A stretch of DNA of 64,000 nucleotides. Origin: Onchocerca volvulus (Eukaryota; Nematoda; Chromadorea; Rhabditida; Onchocercidae). Shown here piece by piece: positions 12,841-24,661 of this stretch. Numbering within the stretch: the first letter of the stretch is position 1; the number at the start of each line of letters is the position of its first letter. The position numbers and the translations under genes were made by a program. The notes beneath the pieces are model-generated. The model was not told the DNA's origin. It did not search any database and saw only the letters and a list, made by a program, of their open reading frames with translations. The DNA lies in NCBI GenBank assembly GCA_000499405.2, contig HG738139.1:16468858-16532857 (forward strand), read 5' to 3'.

Positions 12841-12964
12841 CTCTAATATGTTTAATTTCTAAGTGTTTGTAGGTGTAAATATTTTTTGTTGTTCCATTGT
12901 TTGTGCAGATTGTCTGGTTTGCCGACTCCAGAACATGCAGTTGTCTATGTGAGGAGCAATCTGA

Positions 12965-13540
12965 TCTAAAACCTCACAATTCTAAAGATTGGCTTTGAGT
13001 TTTGTTGTTAGCAATTGCAGACGACAATCGAATTGGGAATTACAATCTCTTAAATTGAAATATCGTATTCGTTGGAATCATGGGAAGGTAAGGAATAAGG
13101 ACATCATTTTTGAAAAATCTTTCAAGATTTTTGCTTCTACGACATTGCTCATTAGTTTTTTTGCTCCAAGCCACATGCCATTACAAAGCTTTGGCTGGTT
13201 GATATTTCGAAACATAATTGGCACACCGATTTTTAATTGCAGTACGTGCGATGGTATTCCTGGCAGATCGAGTGAATTCAAAAATTCTGTTGGATAATTA
13301 GCCGCTTCACCCTCTTTTACAACAATGTCGACCGAATTGCATCTAACTGCCTAGTTTTGAATGTTAGACTGAATAATACTATTAAATTCATAGATGTCTT
13401 TGTTCTTGGTCGCAAGAATAGCTCTTTCACTCAGCTAATCATGATTCTTATAACTGATTCGAATATTGGGAAATACTTTTTCAACCAATTCTCTTTTGGC
13501 ATCATTAAATTACAGATGTTATGAGGAATGAAATTCGTCC
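12965..13540 (-). pseudogene. Helitron Pif1-like helicase C-terminal region, decayed
   Basis: Read on the minus strand, the segments are, in order: an HNICNLMMPKENWLKKYFP-like stretch (about 13530-13475), WLSERAILATKNKDIYEF (about 13440-13385), [20 protein letters not shown] (about 13300-13240), [20 protein letters not shown] (about 13240-13180), a KLMSNVVEA block, and finally a degraded FKRL..FPIRL stretch with NNKTQ (about 13050-12985). These match the C-terminal half of the SF1B helicase domain of Helitrons; the last block corresponds to the motif before INKAQGQS. At least one in-frame stop and a missing residue in the VP(I)MLRN region show it is dead. Its orientation is opposite to the Rep-region fragment at 10190-11460, so the two either come from separate insertions or were rearranged. 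Confidence 0.88.
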
Positions 13541-13620
13541 AAGGTCAATCGCGTCTATCCGAATGCAATGTTGTATCAAAAATTTGAAGTGATCGGTGAA
13601 GAACTTGCGACATTGTGTCG
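13540..13620 (-). mobile_element. Helitron-associated repeat (family A), further copy
   Basis: On the minus strand the order is AAGTTCTTCACCGATCACTT, then CAAATTTTTGATACAACA, then TTGCATTCGGATAGACGCG. This matches the family A core seen at 8400-9085 and 11640-11790. It directly abuts the helicase fragment, which links the repeat physically to a Helitron. Confidence 0.55.
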
Positions 13621-15151
13621 AAAGTAACAACAAACATTTACACATTTATTTGTAGAGATTGATTAGAATCTTGCACTGTTGTGATATATCAAGTGAAGCG
13701 ACTAATCATATAAGAAATAACAGAAGCACTTGAATTAATGGGTGATGAGTAACAATTTAAAAAAAAAATGATAAATAAATGAAAAAAATCATGCCATCTT
13801 CGAGAGACAATAGCAGCTTGCATATCCATCAATGAAGTAACGCAAAAAGCTTTGCAAATTATTTAACAAATTGCTGAAAATTCTCACTCATTAAAGAGTT
13901 ACTTTTGCAAGGATAGAATTAGTTTTGCTACAAATAATTATGAAAGTGTTGCTTGATTCCGAATGGTGTGGTCTCACCAACTGCAGTGTTTCATCAGAGA
14001 TTACATCAGATCCTTTCCTTTTTTTTTTTTTTGTGCCTCTAAAACTTTTCAATCATATCACTGTCGGAATTATTTCTCCTTCTTTCTTTATATTTCAGCA
14101 TTGAAATGAAATTTATTTGCGGCACTTTGGTAAAATTATCCGAATAGGCAACAGGCAATAAAATGTGAAGATTTTTTTAAGACCCAGATTTTTAAAGATT
14201 CTAGTGGGTGATATTCTGTCGCGTCAAAAAAAAAAAGACAAAAAACAAATCTAGTCTCCAAATTTAAACAGATACCAAAGTTTATATCTGAAAAAATAGT
14301 AGAAAAAAGATCTGCGTAGCTGAAGTCTTTAGTTATATTTGAAAAATAATTAAGCTCAGTAAAATTCTGAAAATTGTTGAGTCAAAATTAATAATTGATT
14401 AGATGACATCTCATGAAACCATACGTTCTCATTTCACATCACTCTGATATTAAATGGTTCGTCTTTCATTTTATGTTTATCTTCAATTACTGATAACAAC
14501 GCAATTCTGGAATTTATTAAATTGAAATATAAAAAAACACACCAGTAAAAACTTATTTTAATAATCACCTCTGGCAATAGCAAGCTGGTTTCCTATACAA
14601 TTAAATTGTACGGTGAGGATTAAATGAATGCAGTCTACTATAAACATGATCAAATCACTTTTATGGAGTACAAATTTTTTTTATAGTGTTCCTACCATTA
14701 TTAATAATGGCAGTTACGCACCAATGCTGCCGATCATTCGACTTTTCGTTTCTGAGACATAATCAGTGCCAAGAATGATTCTAGCAAATTTTCTTCCTAA
14801 TTTTTCAAACACGAATGAAAAACTAGAAATTACCTCATCCTTCTGCCAAATGAAAAAATGATTGCACCATCATGATTATAATTAAATGACTGCAATACGC
14901 AAATGAATTTTCAGTAATACTGGACAGTAGCAAAATCAAAGAAAAATATACTACAAAATTGTTTTTTTTTTCCTTCTTTTTTTTTCACTAACAAAACATT
15001 CTTTCTGATTTTATGCTTTTCATCGTACTCTAACTAGAAGAAAAGTATAGCGGCTGAGATAAGCTATCGCGCTGAATAAAATGCTTCATTTTTAGAAAAT
15101 TTATTGGTTTTACAAATTGAAAAAGGAAAATAACAGGTAAGACATCTCCGA
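13620..15151. other. Intergenic, downstream of MPP10
   Basis: There is no gene I can support. The stretch is AT-rich with several T and A runs (for example near 14020, 14226 and 14960). It lies 3' of the minus-strand MPP10 gene and probably holds its 3' UTR and polyadenylation site, which I cannot pinpoint. Confidence 0.5.
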
Positions 15152-18100
15152 TCAGAGTTTATAATTTGTACTTAATTTCTTCTTTGCTGCATCCATTTCT
15201 GTCGTTCTATATTTCTTAACTTTTACCTGAAAAGAACAAATTAGTTAAAGTATTAAGAATTATTGCGGTCTTTGTCAAATATCAAATGACTGGATATATC
15301 TTGTTAATAAAAATGTGTAATTCAAAAACTTGATGAATTTTAGACTTCGATTCATTTGAAATATTAGCAATAAATAGCTCAAAGGACTAAACTTGGTTTT
15401 GATTAATATTCTGTTAACTTTTTAAATTTAATTTAAGGCCAATATTTCAGACGAATCCTACCTTCTCAGCGGTTTTAGTTTGAAGGCACTGGAAAAACGA
15501 AGCTGATGTGAGTTTTATGTTAGCGTTTTTGTTATCATATTGGGATATTAATTTTGGTTTTTTAGCAAGCATTTCATTCTTCGTAGTCGCAAGTTCTATT
15601 TCTTGTTTTTTAAATTGCTTAATATGTTGCCACTTCTGAAATTTAACAGTATTAAAAGTTATAAAATGCTATAACACAATCCGTAGAAACAGAGAGAATT
15701 GCTGCGGAAATTGTTAGCAATTATTCATCAAAAAAAGTTAGAATCTATAATGTTGACAGAATCATAGAATCAAGGTATTTCCCAAAATTAAGTGAGAAAA
15801 ATTTCTATACGGCTTTTTAAGTTCTCTATAATTTTAATATCACTTTTTTAAAATTACTTTTTATCTCTACCTTTCCACACGAATCTTAATTCAAAAAATA
15901 GAGAATACTATTTTGAAATTCTTCATTTTTGAAGAATTAGTGAAGAAAACCAAATGTCATCAAAGCCTTGTAGCTTGAAAAGGAGAATCATGTCCGTTAT
16001 GAAGAATTCAACTTTCATTAATAACTAACTATAAGGAATCAAAGTTAACCAACCTTTTTTTTGCGATGGGAGCGAGATCGGTCTGTTTTTGTTTTCTCAT
16101 CATCCCCTTTGAACGCACCACTAATATGTTTATGTATTTCTTCTGGAGCTAAAAGTACAGCATCGGTGGATGCTAAAGGTCCTACTTCCTCCTTTTGAAG
16201 TGAAGGCATGTTATTTAAGATACGTACTTCCGAATGGACCTGAAAAAAAGATGCAGTAATAAAACAAACTTCTATATAATTCATTGGAATCATTAAACTT
16301 GTTAGTTACAAAAGAGAAGGAATGAAATTAATAAAGAAAGTGAAGCGATGGAATTAAATTTTTTCAAATTCAATAAAAGTATGAGGAAGAAATCCATTTT
16401 TTCTTCGATAACAAACTTACTTCAGATGGGATGTAACGATAATGGCTCAAGGCATTTAATTTCTGGAACAATGATGATAGCAGCTTTTTAATTTCTTCGT
16501 GTTTCGCATTAATCTTCTCTTCATTTCCTGTCTATAGTAATTGGAGATAGCACTTCTGATTCAAATTCAAAAAAAAAAAAAAAAAAAAAAAAGGGAAAAA
16601 ATCACCAGTAAAAATTTAAAATTTGATATTACATACTAAGATTTTTCCAAAATGGAAACATTACTTCATATTGGGTTTTCTGATACTGTTCTTCATAAAC
16701 TTCCGCAAGAGACTTTTTTACGGTTTCCGATTCTACAACTGGTGCCCGATACGTTACATTTGTTTCCGGTTTATGTTCTGTCCTCAACACATCGTCAAAT
16801 ACCTGAAATTCTCATTTAATTTTTTCCGAGATTTTGATAGACATAAATAAATACTAGAAAATCGTTCCTTACCAAGCTTTACGATGACGCCATCCTTTTA
16901 AACTGAATAATAAATATAAATTAAAGATTAAAAAATAAGATTTTAATTTAAAATTTCATAATCAAACTTAAAAAATTATCGCTTACTCTATCCTTGATTC
17001 GTTGAACTATCTTCGCTTCTAGCTGAGCAGTTGTATCCACTGTAATGACTGGAGCTGAAAATATTGAGCAAAGATTATAGTACTGCAATTAACAACAAAA
17101 ATATTAGTAAGCATTCAGTTACGAAAATAAACTTTATGGTAAAAATATAGCAATAATTATTTAAAAATAACGCATAATGACACTAAACCGCAAGGTGCCG
17201 ATTGATCGAAATCAAGATGTTTCTCCAACATCGTGTTTTCCTCCCTTTCGATAGCTGTCACTTCACCACTTAAATCCCAACTTCTTGGAGCTAAATTTGC
17301 TTGTTCTATTGAAGAGATTCGTTCACGGAGCTGAAAACAATGAATTTGAATTTCATGAAATAAAGTGCTGTGATAATATCACTACTATTTCAGCCTATTT
17401 GAGCAATTTAGCATTTTCACCACAGTCTCTTCCAGTTACGATAGATCTAGCTCTTTTGCACTGATTTTATTACAAGACTTGTCTTCTCATCAGATTCTGA
17501 TCTTACTTTCTTCTGTCGATGTTGAAATTCAGTTTCATTATTCCTTTCGCCCACCTGACCAAGAAGAACTGTTGCTTCTAAAATGTCAAAAATGGTTAAA
17601 ATTAACTGAATAAATTCACAACCATGAAGATGAAATGAAAAGGAGAAAGCGCCGAATGAATTAAGGAACCTTGACTACTTCCATGGCTGTCATCATCATC
17701 ATTTTTATCTATATCATTAGCGATATCATCAGCAAATGTAACTCTTTTCTCCGTACGATTGTTCATTTCGATTGACTGTGAATTCTATAAAAACATTATC
17801 AGAAATTACAGATTTTAAAGTGAAAACACAACACAAATGTATTCATTTCAAGAATCAAAAGCAAACCTCCGTCGATTTGTTCAACTTCTTCGAAGCAGAT
17901 TTTATGCCATTCTTTTTATCATTATTATTTCTGCTCTCATAAAAATCTGCATAATCATAATCAGTTTGCGAATTTTTAAAATCATCACCATCCTGAAAAA
18001 AATTTGTACTATATGATTCAATAGTAACTTTCCGAGGAATTAAAATTTGTCAGATATTTTGAAGACAATTTTCGAAAAGTCATGGAAATTATTAACCGCA

Positions 18101-20595
18101 ATTAATAAGGATTAATTTGCTTTAAACTGTTACCTGAATAATCACACAATTTTCATTAGTTAAAAAACGAACCTTATCAAACTGTTCAAAAAAATTTTCA
18201 TCTAAGTGCGCCTGGTCCCTTTCTTGCTTATCCAAATATTCCTCCATCTCCGCCAATGAAAAAAAATGATCATCAACTGCACTCTTCCAACGCTTTTTGG
18301 AAAAGCTGTCAGAAATTCCAGAAACGCAAACACTTTCGCTATTCGATGCATTGCTATCGTTGTCATCATCATTTTTACACATTTTACTATCACTGATGTT
18401 CTTATCAAGTCTCTGAAAATATATCAAAAGGCATTTTATTAAAAACCAATCAGTAGATTTATAAGAAACAGCAGAAAGAATTTTCCAAAAATCTTCTCTT
18501 CTAGAAAATATACGCACCTTAATTTGATCTTCTGTAAGGTTAAAAAGATCAGCGTTATCCTCTTCAGTGTTATCGGAACTTTCATCTTTAAATTTAGGTG
18601 CAATAACTGAAGAAAATGAATCGCCTGATTTCTCGTCAGGTTTCTTATCTGTAGGTAATTCAACGTCCAAGAAATGCTGAAAAAATCATGACTTTCGAGA
18701 AAAGACAATACGAGACAATCAAAACTTTTGGAATAAATAAAGAAGAACGAAAAACCTTTTTTTTCGTGAAATATCGATAAAATTTTTTATTTCCATAGGC
18801 AATTTGTTGCCAAATCGTTTCGCTGTTGGTTGTAATCAATTCTTGTGATATACTCGGCACTTCTGGCTCTACTCCGTTCACAAAAGCATACGCTCTTCCA
18901 ATATTATCCACAAATATATTGTGTTCGCTACGTCTTGAATCATATTTAATTAGAAAAAAAGAAAAAAAAGAAATCATAAATAAGAACCAAAGAATCTAAA
19001 TATCTGATTACATTTAAAAAAAAGTAGTCACCTCAACCATAACGATAATGGATCATCTAATTTCGGCCATATATTCAAGTTATTCTCTTCTAAATTTATT
19101 CCAGTGATAAATCTGGCTTCTTCTTCTAAATGATCATTGAAAGATGATGAATTGTTTGTCAGCATTTCTTTTTGATTCATTTTTGGAAATTCTTGCAAAA
19201 CCTTTGCTGGTGAAGTTTCTGGATTTTTTGCGAGGAACATTTTTGCATTATTCGTAACTTTTGCGGAGGATTCCCTTGGGCTTCCATCTGACTTATTCCA
19301 CGCTGTCTTCATGTTTTTTCGCTGTGGTTTTGTTAAATCAGATTCTACATCTTTCACGGAAGCAACCTTACTAAATTTTTTTATAGGATTTCTTTCACTG
19401 TGCACTTCAACATGTGCTCTATCATTTTCCAACAGTTCTCTTTTCTTTTTCGACATTCTTTTTGTTTCAGTTTTTCCTTCCATTAGCTTCTCCCCACTAT
19501 TATCTTCGTCAATGCATTTTAGTTGTTCTTCAACAATTTCTTCTAATTCAGGCATTAATGAAGTCCTTTTACGGCACAGTTTCACTGGAGTCATCACCTT
19601 CTGAAAATGAAGGAAAAAATTCGAATAAATCAACAGCTGGCTATTAAGATCCAAAAAATTTAAATGAAACCAACTCTAACTTTCTTTGGAGTTAATTTAA
19701 TACTAATTGCTTTCTGGATATCCCCATTAATGCCTGAAAATACAAAACTCATAAAGAAAGTTACTAAAACAAACAAATGAGACAAAATACAGATGAATTT
19801 CATTCAGAATGAATAAAATTATACACACACAAGCACACACAAAAAAAAGTAATGTCATAGAACCAAGGGCATAATAAAGTATAATACCTGCATCGTTGGA
19901 CTCCATACTTGAGCAACGCGATCGCGATCGTGTTCGTAAAGCAACTGGCGAACTCTGAGTACTTGAATTTTCCTGTACTTGCAAAAAATGCAGAATGAGA
20001 ACATTAAAAATGACTTTTGTACATATTTCAAGAACTAAAATGAAAGAAAATCAAATTCGTCCACTACTGTTTAACAATCTACTTTTAGCATAATCTATTT
20101 TTTCATAAATATGTTCATCATCATTTAGCAGATCTGAAAATTAAGTGAAAATCTGATGACTGTGAGATATTTAAAAAACTCATAGCAAATAAAAGAGTAG
20201 AAATACTAAAATTGTCTGGAGGTTGAATTTCCCAATTTCTATTAAGATTTGAAATTAAAATAAATGACATAAAAAGCAAGATAATCACCAATAACTCGGC
20301 AAGAAAAAATGCACCACGGTTTCCTTTTAACAAAATGAAAGGAAACTTACTTTTTTTTCGATATTAATCTCTTCTGTTCGTTTGCTTTCATCATTTGATT
20401 CTATTTTGGTAAGTACTAAAATCAGATTTATTTCAATTCATGATTTTCCTAGTATTAAAATTGACTTGAACTGATTAAAACATCATATATATCTTGTTCA
20501 TTATTACCAACTCCCAAAACGTCGATTGAAGAACATGTAGAAAAATCCTCTGGTTCTTGTGATGGCAGCCTACGTGAACGTCGCCGTAATGACAT
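15152..20595 (-). CDS. mpp10: U3 small nucleolar RNP protein MPP10, with long N-terminal extension
   Basis: MPP10 is a component of the U3 snoRNP/SSU processome in the nucleolus and is needed for early 18S pre-rRNA cleavages. Eighteen exons join in one frame (893 codons plus stop): 20595-20508, 20415-20351, 19972-19888, 19733-19681, 19600-19032, 18933-18756, 18676-18518, 18412-18134, 17992-17867, 17784-17670, 17577-17507, 17330-17189, 17054-16987, 16802-16665, 16531-16421, 16239-16054, 15635-15462 and 15226-15152. Family hallmarks from N to C are ETIWQQI, DDHFFSLAEMEEYLD, YDYADFYE, KRVTFAD, PRSWDLSGEVTA, APVITVDTTAQLE, KKSLAEVYEEQY, LNALSHYRYIPSE, TDAVLLAPEEI and a Lys-rich tail. Human MPP10 is about 680 residues. 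The excess is exons 1-5 (about 286 codons), basic and Ser-rich, with RRRSRRL, RTRSRSR and TPVKLCRKR motifs and no MPP10 similarity that I recognise. The exon 5 to 6 junction uses a weak GTGACT donor. Without that splice, exon 5 ends in its own stop, so a separate upstream gene is the alternative. Confidence 0.9.
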
Positions 20596-20599
20596 ACTG

Positions 20600-23500
20600 A
20601 TGCTGGATATCGAATCTTGCACAGGCTTTCGGAAGAACTTTTTCTGGATTGATTAGTTTTTGCACGTCACCTTTATTCCTCAAGATTGTGCAATTTGCTT
20701 GAGATCTCTTCCAGAAATTCTGAAATTGCTTGTCACAAAAAAAACATAAAATGACTACATAAAGCTTGGTTTGACACGATTATTTTAAATAAATTTGACT
20801 TCAGTAATCTTTTAAAATGTGCTTTCTTTTTAGTAAGGCTAATCAGAGATGTAATTCAGACAAATATTGATAATAACGATAATGACCAGTGAAGTTGATT
20901 GATAACGACATGATTTTTTGCTTAAAATGCTTCTGAAATGGATAATTTGTGGGGCTCATCTTATCAATGTCGCGGAGAAGGGTCACGTACAAAAGATTCT
21001 ATCATTCGTCACGATTATAATCATAATATGGTTGGAAGTGGAAGATCTCATAAAACAAACTGAAAATAAACTTTCCCAGCACAAGGCTAGTGATGGCGCA
21101 ACTTAGCATCATCCAGAATAGAGAGAAGAATGAATGATTGATGATAAAGATAGAATGAGTAAAAGACTACATTAGAGATGACAATAAATGAAAAAAAAAA
21201 AAAAAAAAAGGACAAATCAAGACAAAAATGCCTCTTCCAAGATAAAGGACAATGAGGAGATTCAGACTTGATAGGAACCATCCCAGATAAACATACGATG
21301 TCATCACCCTGCGATCTCACCTGAATTTTCGGCTTTCAACAGTCAGATTTCTAGGATTTGCATTCCGCTACATCTCTTTCTTAGTTCTTCTATCCATCTT
21401 GTTCCTCTAACTACTCTCACACTTCTCTTTTGCTGGGCAATTCTCCTCTAATACGCAATGTCATTGAAATGATTGTGGAAAGAAGTGTGAACTGCACGAC
21501 GATGGCCTTGATGATATCAGTGGCATCTTATTCGAAATAACGTAAACTTTTGAAGAGGAGATGAAGTTTGGATCTCATAGTAACTCTGTTAGGATTCCAG
21601 ACCACTACATTTTGACAGTTGAATCTGTTCAGTGTGTCCTTAAACAAGAATGAAATGTTTCAAAATGAATCATGCTATATCAAACTGCAATTCACCATCA
21701 GATGGTGGTATCCATCCTAATTATGGTAAGATTTGCAAAAAGTTGTGCACACGTAGATACACGTAAGTGGTTCGCATATTCCGGATGCTGTCACCACTGT
21801 TGATATTCATGCCATCACCGACATATTGCTCGAAACGAGCTATAAAACAAAGATTCTCATCGCGATCAGAAAAGGAAGTAAATGAGAACGATGTTCAAAA
21901 CAAAACTTTGCAAAGAGAAAAGGTAACATGGGCCTTGAATCATCATGAATCGAGAAGAAATGGGAAAATACGACTGTTGAAGAAAGTAAGTGAAGCACAA
22001 AGTTGCCATTAAGAGTTTATAACGATAGTTCTGATATTAATATGACACCATAAATTAAAAATATTGGAAAATTGCAGCGAAATTTCTTAAATCAGTACTT
22101 GGATTTTGTGCACTCGAGATTAGCTATTTTATGGTTTTCGGGAATTACCGAAACTGCGTTTATTATCTTGAAGAACTCGGTATTGCTTTCCATATTCTAA
22201 AGTTATCGCATTCAAAGTTTTACGATAATGAACGAACGCAAGATTTACAAGACCAGTTCTTGCCCGTGATTTCATTTTCTTTTTTTTTTAGCATATTGAA
22301 ATGCTCACTTGTTCAAACGTTATAATTCAAATCAGAAATGTCTAGATTTTTCTTTTTTTTTTTCTCTTCTTATATGTAAGCATATGTTCATTCTTGTATT
22401 TCACGCTAGCGGCAATAAAACTAATTTTGTTAGCAAAAGCACTATGTTTTTCTCAAAACTATTTAAGGTAGAAGAGCAAAAACATCACGATATCGCTGCA
22501 TGAAATGCTTTATGCATTTTTTGATTGATTTCAGAAATAAAATAAAACTGGCGAGAAGTCAATTTTAAGTGAGGACTTTTTCTCCAAAATAAAATGATTC
22601 ACTCCTCCTTCTTCCATTGGAAATAAATGTTAGACAGATTTTAATGATCCTATCTTAATTGCCAATTTTTAGGCACATCCCTAGAAAGATCTTTGCCAGA
22701 ATATACAATATAACAGATATTTCAAAGTAAATATAAAGTAGCTTTGCGTTAGAAAAAAGTGTACTTATTAGTATTTTTTACATTGCCAATTAATAATTTA
22801 TTAACTAGTTTATATTCCCTTTTTATTATAGAGTATATACAATATAACATCCAATATTTTGAAATACTATATTGAAAAATCTCTTGCCGTGGAAAATCTC
22901 TGAAAAAAAAAAAAAAAAAAAATTATCAACAATCTTCTACCTTTGTATAATTTATAACCGGTCACATTATCATCCAATCATTTTATCACTAATTAGCTGT
23001 CACCGACTAGTAATACTTATTTTTATTATCTCAAAGATTAGCTGTATCCAACTGCTATTCCAATGCATGGAGATAAGATTGTCGTCAAGAACCGACAATT
23101 GGGATTTTTAATGATTCCTAATGAAATTCTTCATGATGTCATGAATTTTTTTTTTTCTTTTTTTTTTAGTTCTTAAATTTACGTAATTATACATCTTAGT
23201 ATCATTTTCCATCATCACAAAAAGTTGAATCGACTGTGTTTCTTTATTCATTTCTCCAAGTTTCTATTACAAATTTTACCTCTTTGAATTGATTTCGTAA
23301 TTCCGCTTCTTTTACTTTTTCGTTTCTTTTCTTGAAGGAATCTTTGATGGAAATACTTGACTCCTTCCCTTCGTGAATAATTGTATTCTTTTCAATTACA
23401 AAATTTCGTGTAATTTGATCTGACGAAGACTATTTTGAAATTGAGACAGTGAATATTTTTATTCTGCAGGGTCCTGTAATAGCTACTTCGACACAGGATA

Positions 23501-24660
23501 TCCGCAAAAAAAAATCGATACCGCGAACATCAAAATGACGAAAAGATATTATGGAGCATTTGTATTTCTCAATTCTTAAATTAATTTTCATTTAAATATC
23601 AATAAAGGGTTCGATTTATTAATCGAAAATTAGTTACAATCATTTTCACTGAAGATTCGAAATGCCTTAGAAATGGGAACGAACGTTTAAAGAACGAATA
23701 ATGGGCGAAGTTTTAAAATTAATCAGCAAATGAGCTTTCGAAAAATTTGTTAGCATTTCTTTTATATCACTGATATAGCACCAGGAGGAGTAGGAAAAGA
23801 ATGGAAGGGCAATTTAGGCTTCAGCGCAGAATTCATCCAAAAGCTGAAAGAAATAATGAAAAGTTGTTCTCGAACTGCCCAATGGTTTTGATTAAATTAA
23901 ACTAATAGCCTAGTGGTTTAATGAATGGATTTTGATAAGTAAATGGAACTTCAATAAACTGGCAGTTAGATATATTTTGCTAAAATCAAGTTGGTGACTT
24001 TCAGGAACTCACAACTAGCGTCATTATATTCATTGAATAACAACTGCATCACTCTTTTATCACTGATGTCGTAATTTCGATAAGCAATAAAACTGAGAAC
24101 AAATTCCAATATCAAGTAACTCTGAATATTAGGAATACGACTTTAAATTTCTAAATACATCTCTGTGTCAAAAAAAGAAAAAACATGGATTATTGCAAAA
24201 ATACCAACAATATATTTGGAAGTTTCCTGAATAATTCTGATAATTATCATAAAGATCACAAAATTGGTCATGTCATTAATGGTTCACGGTACTGTATTTT
24301 TCTGTGGCCACCCGAAATTTGAATCAGAAATCTTCCCACGCGTGAGAAAGCTTTCTTTTAACCTTGCTTTCTCTTTTTTCCTTTTATGAATTCTTGATAG
24401 CTACTTACACTTTTCTGATGAAATTTCTCCAATTTGTTTTTTATATGGACCGAAAAGTTTAAAAAATATTTCGCACCTCAAATGAATTTTTTACCGTAGT
24501 AGTGGATTTTTCCTTAGTCAGTGACTCGAGAATTGAAGAAGGTAGTCTTTAAAAAGAAATTTTAAATGATATATTCAACTCAACAAAAACAAGAATTGGC
24601 AAATATGCTGAAATATTATAACAAAAATAATGTCCATCTCTTTGTAAAATATCAATTGTA
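20600..24660. other. Intergenic between divergent MPP10 and Kv channel genes
   Basis: This stretch separates the start of the minus-strand MPP10 gene from the + strand channel gene, so it probably holds both promoters. I see no convincing exon. Reading frames are short and interrupted, and A/T runs lie near 21190, 22275, 22345, 22905 and 23150. Nothing resembles a tRNA or a known RNA gene. Confidence 0.45.
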
Positions 24661-24661
24661 G

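Noticed and set aside
12989..13297. 102-codon + strand frame
   Set aside because: It is the reverse strand of the Helitron helicase tail, which reads on the minus strand.
19311..19647. Ser/Phe-rich + strand frames
   Set aside because: They are antisense to the large fifth exon of the MPP10 gene, whose minus-strand frame fits the splice phases.
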